NCBI GenBank assembly: GCA_958433005.1
Contig: CAUAWV010000007.1
Location: 7,514 to 71,513 of the forward strand
From: an uncultured Collinsella sp.
Lineage (GTDB): Bacteria > Actinomycetota > Coriobacteriia > Coriobacteriales > Coriobacteriaceae
Direction of reading: 5' to 3'
DNA: 64,000 nt
Positions 35,103 through 44,092 of the stretch are shown one piece after another; positions within the stretch are counted from its first letter, which is position 1; each line of letters begins with the position of its first letter. The position numbers and the translations under genes are program-made. Under the pieces are notes generated by a model. It did not search any database, was not told where the DNA came from, and saw nothing but the letters and a program-made list of their open reading frames with translations.

Positions 35103-36875
35103 ATGGCAGAACCTGAAAAGAAGGACTACGCTCGTCGCTGCGAAAGCCACGTCGAGGCCCTGCGTGCTGCAGTGCCGGGCGCTATCGAGAAGGTCGAATG
35201 GCAGTGCGAGGACCAGCTGACGATCACCGTCAAGCTGGACCGTCTGCCCGAGGCCGTCCACTACCTGTATTACGAGCGCTACGGCTGGATTCCTGTGATT
35301 GTCGGCAACGACGAGCGCAGCCTGTGCGGCCGTTACGCCGTGTACTACGTCATCTCCATGGAGGGGGAGGACCCCGGCTGGGTTACCGTGCGTGCCGAGG
35401 TCGACCCCGCCAAGATGACGTTCCCGTCCGTGACGCCGTTCGTCCCCGCCTGCGTGTGGGGCGAGCGCGAGCTGCGCGATATGTTTGGCCTGATTCCCGA
35501 GGGTCTGCCCGACCGCCGTCGCCTGGTGCTTCCCGACGATTGGCCCAGCGGGCTGTACCCGTTGCGCAAGGATTCGATGGATTACCGTTTCCGCCCCGCT
35601 CCCGCGAGCGACATGGAAAACTACGAATTCCTGGCCGACACCAAGGGCAAGGAGACTACGCTCGTCCCCATGGGACCGCTGCACATCACCTCCGACGAGC
35701 CCGGCCACTTCCGCCTGTTCGTGGAGGGCGAGACGATCGTCGATGCCGACTACCGCCTGTTCTACGTGCATCGCGGTATGGAGAAGGTCGCCGAGACGCG
35801 CCTGAACTATGATGCCGTGACGTTCCTTGCCGACCGTATCTGCGGTATCTGCGGCTGCGCCCACTCGGTGGCCTACGCCGAGGCTGTCGAGCGCGCCCAG
35901 GGCATTCACGTCCCGCCGCGCGCGCAGTACATCCGCGCCATCATGCTCGAGGTCGAGCGCCTGCACTCGCACCTGCTCAACATTGGCCTCGCATCGCACT
36001 ACACCGGCTTCGATTCCGGCTTCCAGCAGTTCTTCCGCGTTCGCGAGAAGTCCATGGACCTGGCCGAGAAACTCTCCGGCCACCGCAAGACCTACGGCCT
36101 CAATGTGATCGGTGGCGTGCGTCGCGACATTTTGGCCGAGCAGAAACTCTCCACGCTCACGACCATCCACCAGCTGCGCTCCGAGGTCCAGGAGCTCGTC
36201 GACGTTTTGCTCTCCACGCCCAACTTTATTGAGCGCACGAGCGGCATCGGCATTCTCGACCGTAAGATCGCCCGCGACTTTTCGCCGGTCGGCCCGCTCA
36301 TGCGTGGTTCGGGCTATGCCCGCGACGTGCGCTTCGACCATCCCTTCGACGGCTACGCCGATCCGGACGTCATGAAGATGCATGCCGCCACGGCCGACAC
36401 CTGCGACGCCTTCGGCCGTACCGCCGTGCGTATCCAGGAGGTCTACGATTCGATCGACATGATCGAGACCATGCTCGAGAACTGCCCGTCGGGCCCCATC
36501 CTCACCACAGATTGGGAGTACACCCCGCACAAGTACGCCATCGGCGCCACCGAGGCTCCGCGCGGCGAGGACGTGCACTGGGCCATGCTCGGCAACAACC
36601 AGAAGTGCTACCGCTGGCGCGCCAAGGCGGCCACGTACAGCAACTGGCCGGTCCTGCGCTACATGTTCCGCGGCAACACCGTGGGCGACGCGGCGCTGAT
36701 CGTCGGCTCGCTCGACCCGTGCTACTCCTGCACCGACCGCGTGACGGTGACCGATGTTGCCGCCAAGCGCGACCACGTGCTCGACAAGGAGCAGTTCGAG
36801 AACGTCTGGCGCGACAAGTCGCCGCTTGCGGGCGAGGGCACCATGGCCGCTCCGCTCGATGAGGAGGCGCTCTAA
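35103..36875 (+). CDS. hyfG: [NiFe]-hydrogenase large subunit of formate hydrogenlyase (HyfG/HycE)
   Basis: A 590-residue fusion of an N-terminal NuoC-like domain (about 1-170) with a group 4 [NiFe]-hydrogenase large subunit. The nickel-iron ligands are C247 and C250 in RICGICGCAHS, and C540 and C543 in DPCYSCTDR, so the enzyme should reduce protons to H2. After R546 there are 44 more residues, the tail expected to be cut off by the HycI protease, whose gene lies downstream. The start ATG 35103 lies 4 bases after hyfF. Confidence 0.95.
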   Translation: MAEPEKKDYARRCESHVEALRAAVPGAIEKVEWQCEDQLTITVKLDRLPEAVHYLYYERYGWIPVIVGNDERSLCGRYAVYYVISMEGEDPGWVTVRAEVDPAKMTFPSVTPFVPACVWGERELRDMFGLIPEGLPDRRRLVLPDDWPSGLYPLRKDSMDYRFRPAPASDMENYEFLADTKGKETTLVPMGPLHITSDEPGHFRLFVEGETIVDADYRLFYVHRGMEKVAETRLNYDAVTFLADRICGICGCAHSVAYAEAVERAQGIHVPPRAQYIRAIMLEVERLHSHLLNIGLASHYTGFDSGFQQFFRVREKSMDLAEKLSGHRKTYGLNVIGGVRRDILAEQKLSTLTTIHQLRSEVQELVDVLLSTPNFIERTSGIGILDRKIARDFSPVGPLMRGSGYARDVRFDHPFDGYADPDVMKMHAATADTCDAFGRTAVRIQEVYDSIDMIETMLENCPSGPILTTDWEYTPHKYAIGATEAPRGEDVHWAMLGNNQKCYRWRAKAATYSNWPVLRYMFRGNTVGDAALIVGSLDPCYSCTDRVTVTDVAAKRDHVLDKEQFENVWRDKSPLAGEGTMAAPLDEEAL

Positions 36876-36876
36876 T

Positions 36877-37593
36877 ATGCTGAAGCTTTGGAAGGTTAAC
36901 GCCAAGGCCGGCGACGCGACGGTCAAGTACCCGTTTGCGCCGTTCCCCACCAATAAGGACATGCGCGGCAAGCCCGAGCACAATGCCGAGCTCTGCATCG
37001 CCTGCGGTGCCTGCGGCGTGGCGTGCCCGGCCGATGCCATTCGCATGGACACCGACCTTGCGGCCGATACCATCACCTGGTCGATCGACTACGGTCGCTG
37101 CATCTTTTGCGGCCGCTGTGAGGAAGCCTGCCCCATGGAGGCCATCAAGCTTACCGAGGTGTTTGAGCTGGCCGTCATGAGCAAGGACGACCTCACCAGC
37201 AAGAGCGTCTATACGCTCGAGCACTGCTCGCGCTGCGGCAAGCCGTTTGCCCCGCACAAGGAGATCGACTACGCCAAGCGCCTGCTGCAAAAGGCCGGCG
37301 GCATGGAGGCCGAGCAGGCCGCCCGTACCGTCGGTATGTGCCAGGAGTGCAAGCGCGAGCTTGACGCCCTGCGCGCCGCCTCGGCCGTAAAGACCGGCAA
37401 CGCGCACGGCATGGCTGCCAACGAGACGCTTGCGTCCGGTGAGCCCCAGGGCCCCGGCATGGAGTATCTGGGCGGCCACGGCGTGAACCCGGAGTATATC
37501 GACCGCGAGCTCAACCCCGATGCGCCCGAGATTCCCGCCGGTCCTGCGCCGGTCGAGGGCATCATCATGGATTTTGATACGAAGGAGGAGTAA
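36877..37593 (+). CDS. hyfH: Formate hydrogenlyase 8Fe ferredoxin subunit (HyfH/HycF, NuoI-like)
   Basis: A 238-residue protein with two classic [4Fe-4S] motifs, CIACGACGVACP and CIFCGRCEEACP, which relay electrons between the ferredoxin subunits and the small hydrogenase subunit. Beyond these are two further CxxC pairs (HCSRCGKPF and MCQECKREL) that could bind zinc or iron, and an acidic, proline-rich C-terminal tail. The frame from 36754 overlaps hyfG; ATG 36877 follows GAGGAGG and is 1 base after the hyfG stop. Confidence 0.9.
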   Translation: MLKLWKVNAKAGDATVKYPFAPFPTNKDMRGKPEHNAELCIACGACGVACPADAIRMDTDLAADTITWSIDYGRCIFCGRCEEACPMEAIKLTEVFELAVMSKDDLTSKSVYTLEHCSRCGKPFAPHKEIDYAKRLLQKAGGMEAEQAARTVGMCQECKRELDALRAASAVKTGNAHGMAANETLASGEPQGPGMEYLGGHGVNPEYIDRELNPDAPEIPAGPAPVEGIIMDFDTKEE

Positions 37594-37595
37594 CC

Positions 37596-38378
37596 ATGGC
37601 CGAACCCACGCTTTTGCCCGAGCGGCTTCAGTACCGCCCGACCAAGATCGAGCTCGACGAGAGCATCGAGAAGGCCAAGGCGACCCTTCTTAAGAAGATC
37701 AAGCGCTCGGTGTACGTCTACCGTGTCGACTGCGGCGGCTGCAACGGCTGCGAGATCGAGATCTTCGGTTCCATCACGCCCGTCTTTGACGTCGAGCGTT
37801 TTGGTATTAAGGTCGTCCCGTCGCCCCGCCACGCCGATGTGCTGCTGTACACCGGCGCCGTGACGCGTGCCATGCGCATGCCGGCCCTGCGCGCCTTTGA
37901 GGCCGCACCCGATCCCAAGATCGTGGTGTCCTATGGCGCGTGCGGCTGCACCGGTGGCATCTTCTACGACAACTATTGCGTCTGGGGCGGCACGGACAAG
38001 ATTCTGCCGGTCGATGTCTACATCCCCGGCTGCCCGCCCAGTCCCGCGCAGACCATCTACGGCTTTGCCATGGCACTTGGCCTGCTGGACCAAAAGCTCC
38101 ATGCCGAGACCACGGTGGAGGCCGCCGGCGAGCAGGCCGATATCCTGCACCTCGGCGTGCCGTACAAGCTGCGCGTTGCCATCGAGCGCGAGGCTCGCGC
38201 CATGAGCGGCTACCGTTACGGCCGCGACCTGGCCAATGAGTTCATGGATACGCTCGAGGGCGCGCCCAAGGGCGATATCCGCGGTGCCATGGCGCTGCTC
38301 ATCGACAAGCAGGACGATCCGCGCCGCGTCGAGGTGTACTCGGCGCTGCAGGATCTGGTGCTGGCCGGAGGTCGCTAG
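37596..38378 (+). CDS. hyfI: [NiFe]-hydrogenase small subunit (HyfI/HycG, NuoB-like)
   Basis: A 260-residue small subunit that carries the proximal [4Fe-4S] cluster and passes electrons to the NiFe site. Ligand contexts are CGGCNGCEIEIF near residue 47, GACGCTGG near 115 and PGCPPSP near 147. There is no twin-arginine signal, as expected for a complex facing the cytoplasm. The C-terminal 90 residues are longer than in NuoB. It is 2 bases after hyfH and ends directly against the next gene. Confidence 0.92.
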   Translation: MAEPTLLPERLQYRPTKIELDESIEKAKATLLKKIKRSVYVYRVDCGGCNGCEIEIFGSITPVFDVERFGIKVVPSPRHADVLLYTGAVTRAMRMPALRAFEAAPDPKIVVSYGACGCTGGIFYDNYCVWGGTDKILPVDVYIPGCPPSPAQTIYGFAMALGLLDQKLHAETTVEAAGEQADILHLGVPYKLRVAIEREARAMSGYRYGRDLANEFMDTLEGAPKGDIRGAMALLIDKQDDPRRVEVYSALQDLVLAGGR

Positions 38379-38960
38379 ATGGAGCTCACGGACCGCTCTG
38401 GTTACTTTGCGGGCCCCGGTATGCTCGGCGGCTCCTTTGGCGATGCCTCGCGCGCAAGCGACGAGGCCGCCGAGGGCGTCGCCGACCCCTGCCTGGGCCA
38501 TGCGCCCGACCAGGTGGTCTTTTACGAGCTCACGCGTAAGTTTGTGGAGACCGAGGAAGACGTTCCCCAGGAGGCCTGCGACGTGCTGTACTACACGCTC
38601 GCCGTGGGCCACCACACCGGCGTGCTCGACTGCTTTGAGCCGCGTCTGTCGGTGCCGGTGGATGTGTTCTATTCGCTCGTCGACGCGCTGCCGGAGGGGG
38701 AGGCCAAGACCAAGTTTGAGGCCATCCGCTCCTTTGGTGAGTGCCAGCTCGACAAGGCGGCGGTGCCGTCGCTGCTCGAGGTCTGCGATGCGCTGCTCGA
38801 CGAGCGCGGTTTTCGCGGGTCGGCCAAGGCCGGCATCTCGGTGTTCGACGACGACTTTGGTCTTCATGCCCAGCAGGTCGCGTTTCTGATGAAGTTTCGC
38901 GATCTGGTGGAGCGCGTGCGCGATGTGTCGGGCGTGTATCTGACGGGGAGGTTGCAGTAA
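38379..38960 (+). CDS. hyfJ: Formate hydrogenlyase maturation protein, HycH/HyfJ family
   Basis: A 193-residue soluble protein with the HycH-family segments VVFYELTRKFV, VLYYTLAVGHHTGVLDCFEP and GISVFDDDFGLHAQQVAFL. HycH-type proteins help assemble the large subunit of hydrogenase 3 or 4, and their exact chemistry is unclear. It begins at the base after hyfI stops, and its TAA shares one base with the following ATG. The N-terminal 45 residues look like a variable extension. Confidence 0.85.
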   Translation: MELTDRSGYFAGPGMLGGSFGDASRASDEAAEGVADPCLGHAPDQVVFYELTRKFVETEEDVPQEACDVLYYTLAVGHHTGVLDCFEPRLSVPVDVFYSLVDALPEGEAKTKFEAIRSFGECQLDKAAVPSLLEVCDALLDERGFRGSAKAGISVFDDDFGLHAQQVAFLMKFRDLVERVRDVSGVYLTGRLQ

Positions 38961-39463
38961 TGGGTTGCGTTGTGGACGGACGTGTGAACGGCGCCCCGTT
39001 TGCGGGTATCGTGCTCACGGCGGGAAGCGTGTTGCGTGCCGACGATGCCGCCGGCCCCGTGCTCTCCAAAAAGATGGAGGACGCGCCCATTGCCGGTTGG
39101 TACACCATCGACGGTGGCCAAACGCCCGAGGATGACATCATCGAGGTCAAGCGCGAGCGTCCGCCTCGCCTGGTCTTGGTCGATGCCGCCGACATGGCGC
39201 TGCCCGTCGGGTCCATCCGTTTGCTCGACAAGCGCGATGTGGCCCGCAAGTCGATGTTCACCACGCATTCGCTTCCCTTGTCGATTCTGATCGAAGAGAT
39301 TGAGCAATCGTGCGATGATATCGTCTTCGTCGGGATTCAGCCGGGCGACACGGAGTTCTACAACCCCATGTCCTCGGAAGTCTTTGACGCCGTCGACGCC
39401 GTGTACCACGCCGTGGCCGCCAACGACTTTTCCCACTTTGTTCGCTTGGGGCAAGAGCAATAG
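38960..39463 (+). CDS. hycI: Hydrogenase maturation endopeptidase HycI
   Basis: A 167-residue nickel-dependent protease that trims the C-terminal tail of the hydrogenase large subunit after nickel insertion. The metal-binding positions are recognisable in VLRADDAAGP, LVDAADM and TTHSLPLS, and IDGGQTPEDDI and GIQPGDTEFYNPM match E. coli HycI. A longer frame from 38741 overlaps hyfJ; ATG 38960 is coupled to it. An insertion before LTAGS makes the N-terminus about 15 residues longer than E. coli HycI. Confidence 0.92.
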   Translation: MGCVVDGRVNGAPFAGIVLTAGSVLRADDAAGPVLSKKMEDAPIAGWYTIDGGQTPEDDIIEVKRERPPRLVLVDAADMALPVGSIRLLDKRDVARKSMFTTHSLPLSILIEEIEQSCDDIVFVGIQPGDTEFYNPMSSEVFDAVDAVYHAVAANDFSHFVRLGQEQ

Positions 39464-39502
39464 GAGCGCTTGTCCCTGCTGATTAGGAAAGAAGTGATTG
39501 AC

Positions 39503-40342
39503 ATGGCAGATTCCAAGGTGGAGTATCCCGCTCCCGATTGCCTGGCGCCCGCCGCGATCGAGGCCAAGACCGAGGCCGCCGGCGTGACCAAGGCCAACCT
39601 GCCGGTCGCTAAGGCCTTTCTGTTGGCAATGTTCGCCGGTGCGTTCATTGCCTTCGGCGGTCTGTTCTTTACGGTGTTTTTGAGCGACAACACGCTGGGC
39701 TGGGGTGCCCAGCGCGTCGTGGGCGGCCTGTGCTTTTGCCTGGGCCTGGTGCTGGTACTGGTGTGCGGCGCCGAGCTGTTTACTGGCAATTCGCTTATGG
39801 TCTGTGCGCTCAAGAGCAAAAAGATCACCCTGGCTCAGATGCTCAAGGCCTGGGTCGTCGTGTGGGTCGGCAATTTTGTCGGTGCTCTGTTCATTGTCTT
39901 TTTGGTGTACATGGCCGGCATTTACAAGCTCAACGGCGAGGCGGTTGCCAATTCCATGGTGAGCGTCGCCGCCGGCAAGGTGACGATCGACTGGGTGACG
40001 ATCTTCTTCCGCGGCATCCTGTGCAACATCTTTGTGTGCCTGGCCGTGTGGATTGGTACCGCCGGCAAGACCGTGGTCGATAAGGTTGTGGGCATTCTGC
40101 TGCCCATCGCTGCCTTTGTGGCCTGCGGTTTTGAGCACTGCGTTGCCAACATGTACTTTTTGCCCATGGGTGCCGTAATGCATGCATGCGGCTATGGTGC
40201 CAAGGTCGCTGGTGCCGATGCGCTTAACGTCGCGGGCATTGCGTTTAACCTATCCGCCGCCACGCTGGGTAACATTGTGGGCGGCGCGGTTCTGGTGGCG
40301 CTCGGCTACTGGTTTATCTACGCCAAGAAGTCCGAGGCGTAA
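39503..40342 (+). CDS. focA: Formate channel FocA (formate/nitrite transporter family)
   Basis: A 279-residue FNT-family membrane protein with six helices, forming a pentameric channel that moves formate or formic acid across the membrane. Hallmarks are GAELFTGNSLM, FFRGILCNIFVCLAVW and GFEHCVANMYFLPMG, the last with the pore histidine. ATG 39503 follows AGGAAAGAAG. It is the last gene of the formate hydrogenlyase operon, followed by a terminator. Confidence 0.94.
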   Translation: MADSKVEYPAPDCLAPAAIEAKTEAAGVTKANLPVAKAFLLAMFAGAFIAFGGLFFTVFLSDNTLGWGAQRVVGGLCFCLGLVLVLVCGAELFTGNSLMVCALKSKKITLAQMLKAWVVVWVGNFVGALFIVFLVYMAGIYKLNGEAVANSMVSVAAGKVTIDWVTIFFRGILCNIFVCLAVWIGTAGKTVVDKVVGILLPIAAFVACGFEHCVANMYFLPMGAVMHACGYGAKVAGADALNVAGIAFNLSAATLGNIVGGAVLVALGYWFIYAKKSEA

Positions 40343-40364
40343 GGTACCGTCTGTTTGACGTTGG

Positions 40365-40401
40365 GCCTCCCGCGGGGCGTTGCCGTGCGGGAGGCTTTTT
40401 T
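40365..40401 (+). terminator. Terminator at the end of the formate hydrogenlyase operon
   Basis: GCCTCCCGC (40365-40373) pairs perfectly with GCGGGAGGC (40387-40395) and is followed by six T. Confidence 0.88.
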
Positions 40402-40464
40402 GGCCTGGGGCCCGGTGCCGGGCTGTTGACCTGTTGTGTTTGGCTGGTGAAAGGGGTAATCGAG

Positions 40465-42582
40465 ATGGCATCTGCTGTGGAGCGTGACGGTCGCGCCGTG
40501 GTGACCACATGCGGGGGATGCTATGCCGATTGCGCCTTTGCGGCACGCGTTGAGGACGGCTGCGTGGTGGCCGAGTTGCCGGTGCCGGGGCACCCGTGCG
40601 CTGCGCGTGCCCTGTGCGCCCGCGGACGGCATCGCCTGGCAATGCCGTTTGACGAGCGCGACCGCATCGTGCACCCCATGCGCCGACGAGCTGATGGCTC
40701 GGGGTTCGATGCGATTTCGTGGGACGAGGCGTTTGCCCAGATTGCCGAGCGTCTTTTGGGGATTGTTGACGAACGTGGCCCCCGTGCGCTGGGCATGACG
40801 CTCGGCGTGCCCTCGTTCGACCGCTACTGGGCATATCGCTTTATGCATGCGCTGGGCTCGCCCAACGTGTATGGTGCCGACGGAGCCTGCGAGGTAAGCC
40901 GACTTACCGGTTGGGAGCACAGCCTAGGCTACAGCCCCGCCTCCGACCTGGCACATACCGATTGCATCATGTACCTGGGGCGTTCCATTGTCGATTCGTC
41001 GACGATGGGGTCCGTTGATGCGCTCAACGATGCACGCCGGCGCGGGGCGAAGATCATCGTTGTCGACCCCCGGCGCAGCGGCTCGGCTGCGCTTGCCGAC
41101 CGCTGGCTGCGCGTGCGCCCGGGCTGCGATTTGGCGTTGCTGCTGGGTATCGCACATGTGTTGATTGCCGAGGACCTGTACGATCACGAGTTCGTTGACC
41201 GCTATACCACAGGCTTTGACGAGCTGGCGCAGGCGGCCCGTGCTTGGACGCCCGAGTGGGCCGAGTCGATGTGCGACGTGCCGGCCGCAGAGATTGTCGC
41301 CACGGCGCGCGATCTCGCTGCCGCCGCGCCTGCCGCTGTGGTGGATGCGGGCTTTCATGGTGGCATCGGTATCGCGTATGCCAATAGCACCCAGACCGCG
41401 CGCGCTATCTGCTTGGTCGATGTGCTGCTGGGCTGCATCGGGCATGCGGGTGGCGCGCTCAATCCGCCCACGCCGCTTGTGTTGGGCGACCTCGATTCCG
41501 CGCGCTTTGCGACGCCGCCGGTACCGCGCGGGCCCAAGCTGGGGTCCGAGCGCTATCCACTGGTCGATCCGGTGCGCGGCCTGTGCACGACCATCGGCCA
41601 GTCGATTCTGACCGGCGATTTGCGTGGGCTCATCGTCTATGCCAGTAACCCCGGTGCGGGCTATGGCAATGCACAGGCTTGGTTGGGTATTTTGCAGCAG
41701 CTCGACTTGCTCGTGACGATTGATATCCGCTGGTCCGAGACAGCGCGCGCTTCTGACTTCGTGCTGCCCGATGTGACGTATCTGGAGGCCGACCGCGGTG
41801 TGGGCACAGTCGTGTGTGCCAACGATTCGCGGGTGTTCTACCGCAACGCCGTGCTGCCTGTGCAGCATGACGACACACGTCCCGGTCGGGAGATTTTTGC
41901 CGGTCTGGCGCAGGCGTGTGGGGCTGGCGAGTACTTCCGGTTTACGTCTGACGACCTGGCGGCTGCCCAGGTGGCGCCTTTTGGGATCGATCTGGACGAG
42001 CTCAAGGAGCGCGGCTGGGCCGACACGGGTGTTGCGTTGCCGTCGCGTACGGGCGAGCCGGCGATTCCCTTGGATGGCGGCAAAATTGCGCTGGCAAGCG
42101 ACGTATGGGAACGAGCCGGCCTGGGTCGTGTACCCAACTGGATCGCCCCCATGGTGGAGCCGGGCCTGGGGATGTTTCGCCTCATTAGCGGCAACCGTCC
42201 CTTTGAGTCGCATACCTCGCGAAGGCTCGCGGCCCAAGGTGCCGCCGAGGCTGGGTCGGACCTGGATGCCGTGCAGATGAATGTCGATGCTGCCGCGCAC
42301 ATGGGCATCGCCGACGGCGAGATCGTCGAACTCGTGAGTGATATGGGCCGCGACCGCGTGCGCGTGGAGACGACGCCTTATCTGCATCCGGCGTGCATCT
42401 TTACGTCGGCCGCCCCCGGCGGGCGTTCGCTTTGCGCCGATGCCGGTGGCGCTCAAGCCTTGGGCGTGGGCCCGCTCGACCATACGCCGTTGCGTTGGGA
42501 CCCGTTGACGGGTGCCGCGCTCACTCAGGAAAACGCCGTTCGCGTGGAAAAGATCGTCGCGCGCGGGGATAATGACGAGTAA
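40465..42582 (+). CDS. Cytoplasmic molybdopterin oxidoreductase of unknown substrate (MopB superfamily)
   Basis: A 705-residue molybdopterin enzyme with a [4Fe-4S] site at C16, C19, C23 and C51 and a probable molybdenum ligand C142 in GADGACEVSRLTG. Later segments (VIVYASNPGAGYGNAQA-like region, DIRWSETARASDFVLPDVTYLEADRGVG, LISGNRPFESHT) place it with thiosulfate/polysulfide/tetrathionate reductase-type catalytic subunits. There is no Tat signal and no adjacent ferredoxin or membrane subunit, so it is neither exported nor part of a standard three-subunit reductase. It is 52 bases before selA. ATG 40465 follows GAAAGGGG. The ligand is Cys, not Sec. The substrate is unknown; a selenium or sulfur oxyanion is only a guess. 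Confidence 0.8.
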   Translation: MASAVERDGRAVVTTCGGCYADCAFAARVEDGCVVAELPVPGHPCAARALCARGRHRLAMPFDERDRIVHPMRRRADGSGFDAISWDEAFAQIAERLLGIVDERGPRALGMTLGVPSFDRYWAYRFMHALGSPNVYGADGACEVSRLTGWEHSLGYSPASDLAHTDCIMYLGRSIVDSSTMGSVDALNDARRRGAKIIVVDPRRSGSAALADRWLRVRPGCDLALLLGIAHVLIAEDLYDHEFVDRYTTGFDELAQAARAWTPEWAESMCDVPAAEIVATARDLAAAAPAAVVDAGFHGGIGIAYANSTQTARAICLVDVLLGCIGHAGGALNPPTPLVLGDLDSARFATPPVPRGPKLGSERYPLVDPVRGLCTTIGQSILTGDLRGLIVYASNPGAGYGNAQAWLGILQQLDLLVTIDIRWSETARASDFVLPDVTYLEADRGVGTVVCANDSRVFYRNAVLPVQHDDTRPGREIFAGLAQACGAGEYFRFTSDDLAAAQVAPFGIDLDELKERGWADTGVALPSRTGEPAIPLDGGKIALASDVWERAGLGRVPNWIAPMVEPGLGMFRLISGNRPFESHTSRRLAAQGAAEAGSDLDAVQMNVDAAAHMGIADGEIVELVSDMGRDRVRVETTPYLHPACIFTSAAPGGRSLCADAGGAQALGVGPLDHTPLRWDPLTGAALTQENAVRVEKIVARGDNDE

Positions 42583-42634
42583 TTGACTCAGCTGATGTAT
42601 TCGACTGATCCACGTTTCTTTTGAAAGGCCGCAC

Positions 42635-44092
42635 ATGAGCGATAGCCAGAACATGTCCGATGAGGTGCGCGCCCGCCTGCGCGCCATTCCTTCCGTCAAC
42701 GAGCTGCTTGCCGAGTGGCCGGTGGTGAAGGCGGCGGGGGAGACCTGCGACGCGGTGGTGCACGCCGCCGTCACGGCCGAACTCGACGAGGAGCGCGCCG
42801 CCATTCGCGCCGGTGCCGCCCCGCGCTCTAAGCGCGACCTGGCCTCGGCCATCGAGTGGCGTGCGCATCGCTCCGCACTGCCGAGCCTGCGCCCCGCCGT
42901 CAACGCCACGGGTGTGGTCATCCATACCAATCTGGGCCGTGCCCCGCTTGCGGAGTCGGCGGCAAAGGCCGTGGCCGAGGTTGCGCGCGGGTATAGCACG
43001 CTCGAGTACAGCGTCGACACCTGTTCGCGCGGGTCGCGCAAGGAGCACGCCGCGCAACTGATCCGCTCGCTCACCGGTGCCGAGGACGCGCTGGTCGTCA
43101 ACAACAATGCCGCCGCGGTGCTGCTGGTGCTTGCCACCCATGCCGCGGGCAAAGAGGTCATCGTGAGCCGCGGCGAGCTTGTCGAGATCGGCGGCAGCTT
43201 CCGCATCCCCGATGTCATGGAGGCCTCGGGTGCCAAGCTCGTTGAGGTCGGGGCCACCAACCGCACGCACCTGTCGGACTACGAGCGCGCCATCACGCCC
43301 GATACGGCGATGATCCTCAAGGTCCATCCTTCTAACTATCGCATTGAGGGTTTCCACGAGGAGGTGGGCTCTCGGGAGCTTGCGGCGCTTGCTCACAAGC
43401 ATGGCCTGCTGTTCTACGAGGACCAGGGTTCGGGCGCGCTGCTGCCCGACGACATCTTGGTGCGCGGCGGCGAGGAGCCCACACCGGTTTCGGTCGCGGC
43501 GGGGCTCGATCTGGTGTCTTGCTCGGGCGATAAGCTGCTCGGAGCCGCACAGGCGGGCATTATCATGGGCCGTCGCGATCTGGTCCAGGCCTGTGGGTCG
43601 CATCCGCTTATGCGCGCCCTGCGCCCGGGCAAGTTGGCGCTCACGGCGCTCGAGGCCACGCTGCGCATCTACATGGACGGCGCCGATGTTGCCCATCGCG
43701 ATATTCCGGTGCTCAGCATGCTTACGCTGCCGCAGGCTCATTTGGAGCGACGTGCCCGTAAGCTGCGTGATCGTATGGTCGCCGGGCTCGATAAGGCTGG
43801 TTGCCCGTGTGCCGTTGAGTTGGAGATTGTCGAGGAATCGTCGACCCCCGGTGGCGGCTCGCTGCCTACCGTGGAGCTGCCCACGATGTGCGTTGCCGTG
43901 CGTCTTGTTGACGAGCGCCTGACGGTCGATGCGCTCAAGCGCTCTCTTGTCCAGGACTTCGACACGCCGGTCGTCACGCGAACCTCGCACGATCGCATTT
44001 TGTTTGACGTCCGTACGCTCGTGGGCGATCGCGATATCGAGACGGCGGCATCGACGCTCGTCGCGTGCGTTGAGAAGGCGATTGTTCGATGA
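42635..44092 (+). CDS. selA: L-seryl-tRNA(Sec) selenium transferase SelA
   Basis: A 485-residue PLP enzyme that converts seryl-tRNA(Sec) to selenocysteyl-tRNA(Sec) using selenophosphate from SelD. The N-terminal tRNA-binding domain (SVNELLAEWP) is followed by the fold-type I core with RPAVNATGVVIHTNLGRAPL and the PLP lysine K300 in CSGDKLLGAAQAG. The ATG at 42635 has GAAAGG upstream. It overlaps selB by 4 bases (ATGA), and selC lies after selB, so the whole Sec decoding set except selD is contiguous. Confidence 0.96.
   Translation: MSDSQNMSDEVRARLRAIPSVNELLAEWPVVKAAGETCDAVVHAAVTAELDEERAAIRAGAAPRSKRDLASAIEWRAHRSALPSLRPAVNATGVVIHTNLGRAPLAESAAKAVAEVARGYSTLEYSVDTCSRGSRKEHAAQLIRSLTGAEDALVVNNNAAAVLLVLATHAAGKEVIVSRGELVEIGGSFRIPDVMEASGAKLVEVGATNRTHLSDYERAITPDTAMILKVHPSNYRIEGFHEEVGSRELAALAHKHGLLFYEDQGSGALLPDDILVRGGEEPTPVSVAAGLDLVSCSGDKLLGAAQAGIIMGRRDLVQACGSHPLMRALRPGKLALTALEATLRIYMDGADVAHRDIPVLSMLTLPQAHLERRARKLRDRMVAGLDKAGCPCAVELEIVEESSTPGGGSLPTVELPTMCVAVRLVDERLTVDALKRSLVQDFDTPVVTRTSHDRILFDVRTLVGDRDIETAASTLVACVEKAIVR

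Noticed and set aside
28381..36875. Long minus-strand frames opposite the hyf genes and acid-rich frames opposite hyfF
   Set aside because: The translations are Asp/Glu/Arg/His-rich low-complexity sequences created by reading the complement of hydrophobic membrane genes.
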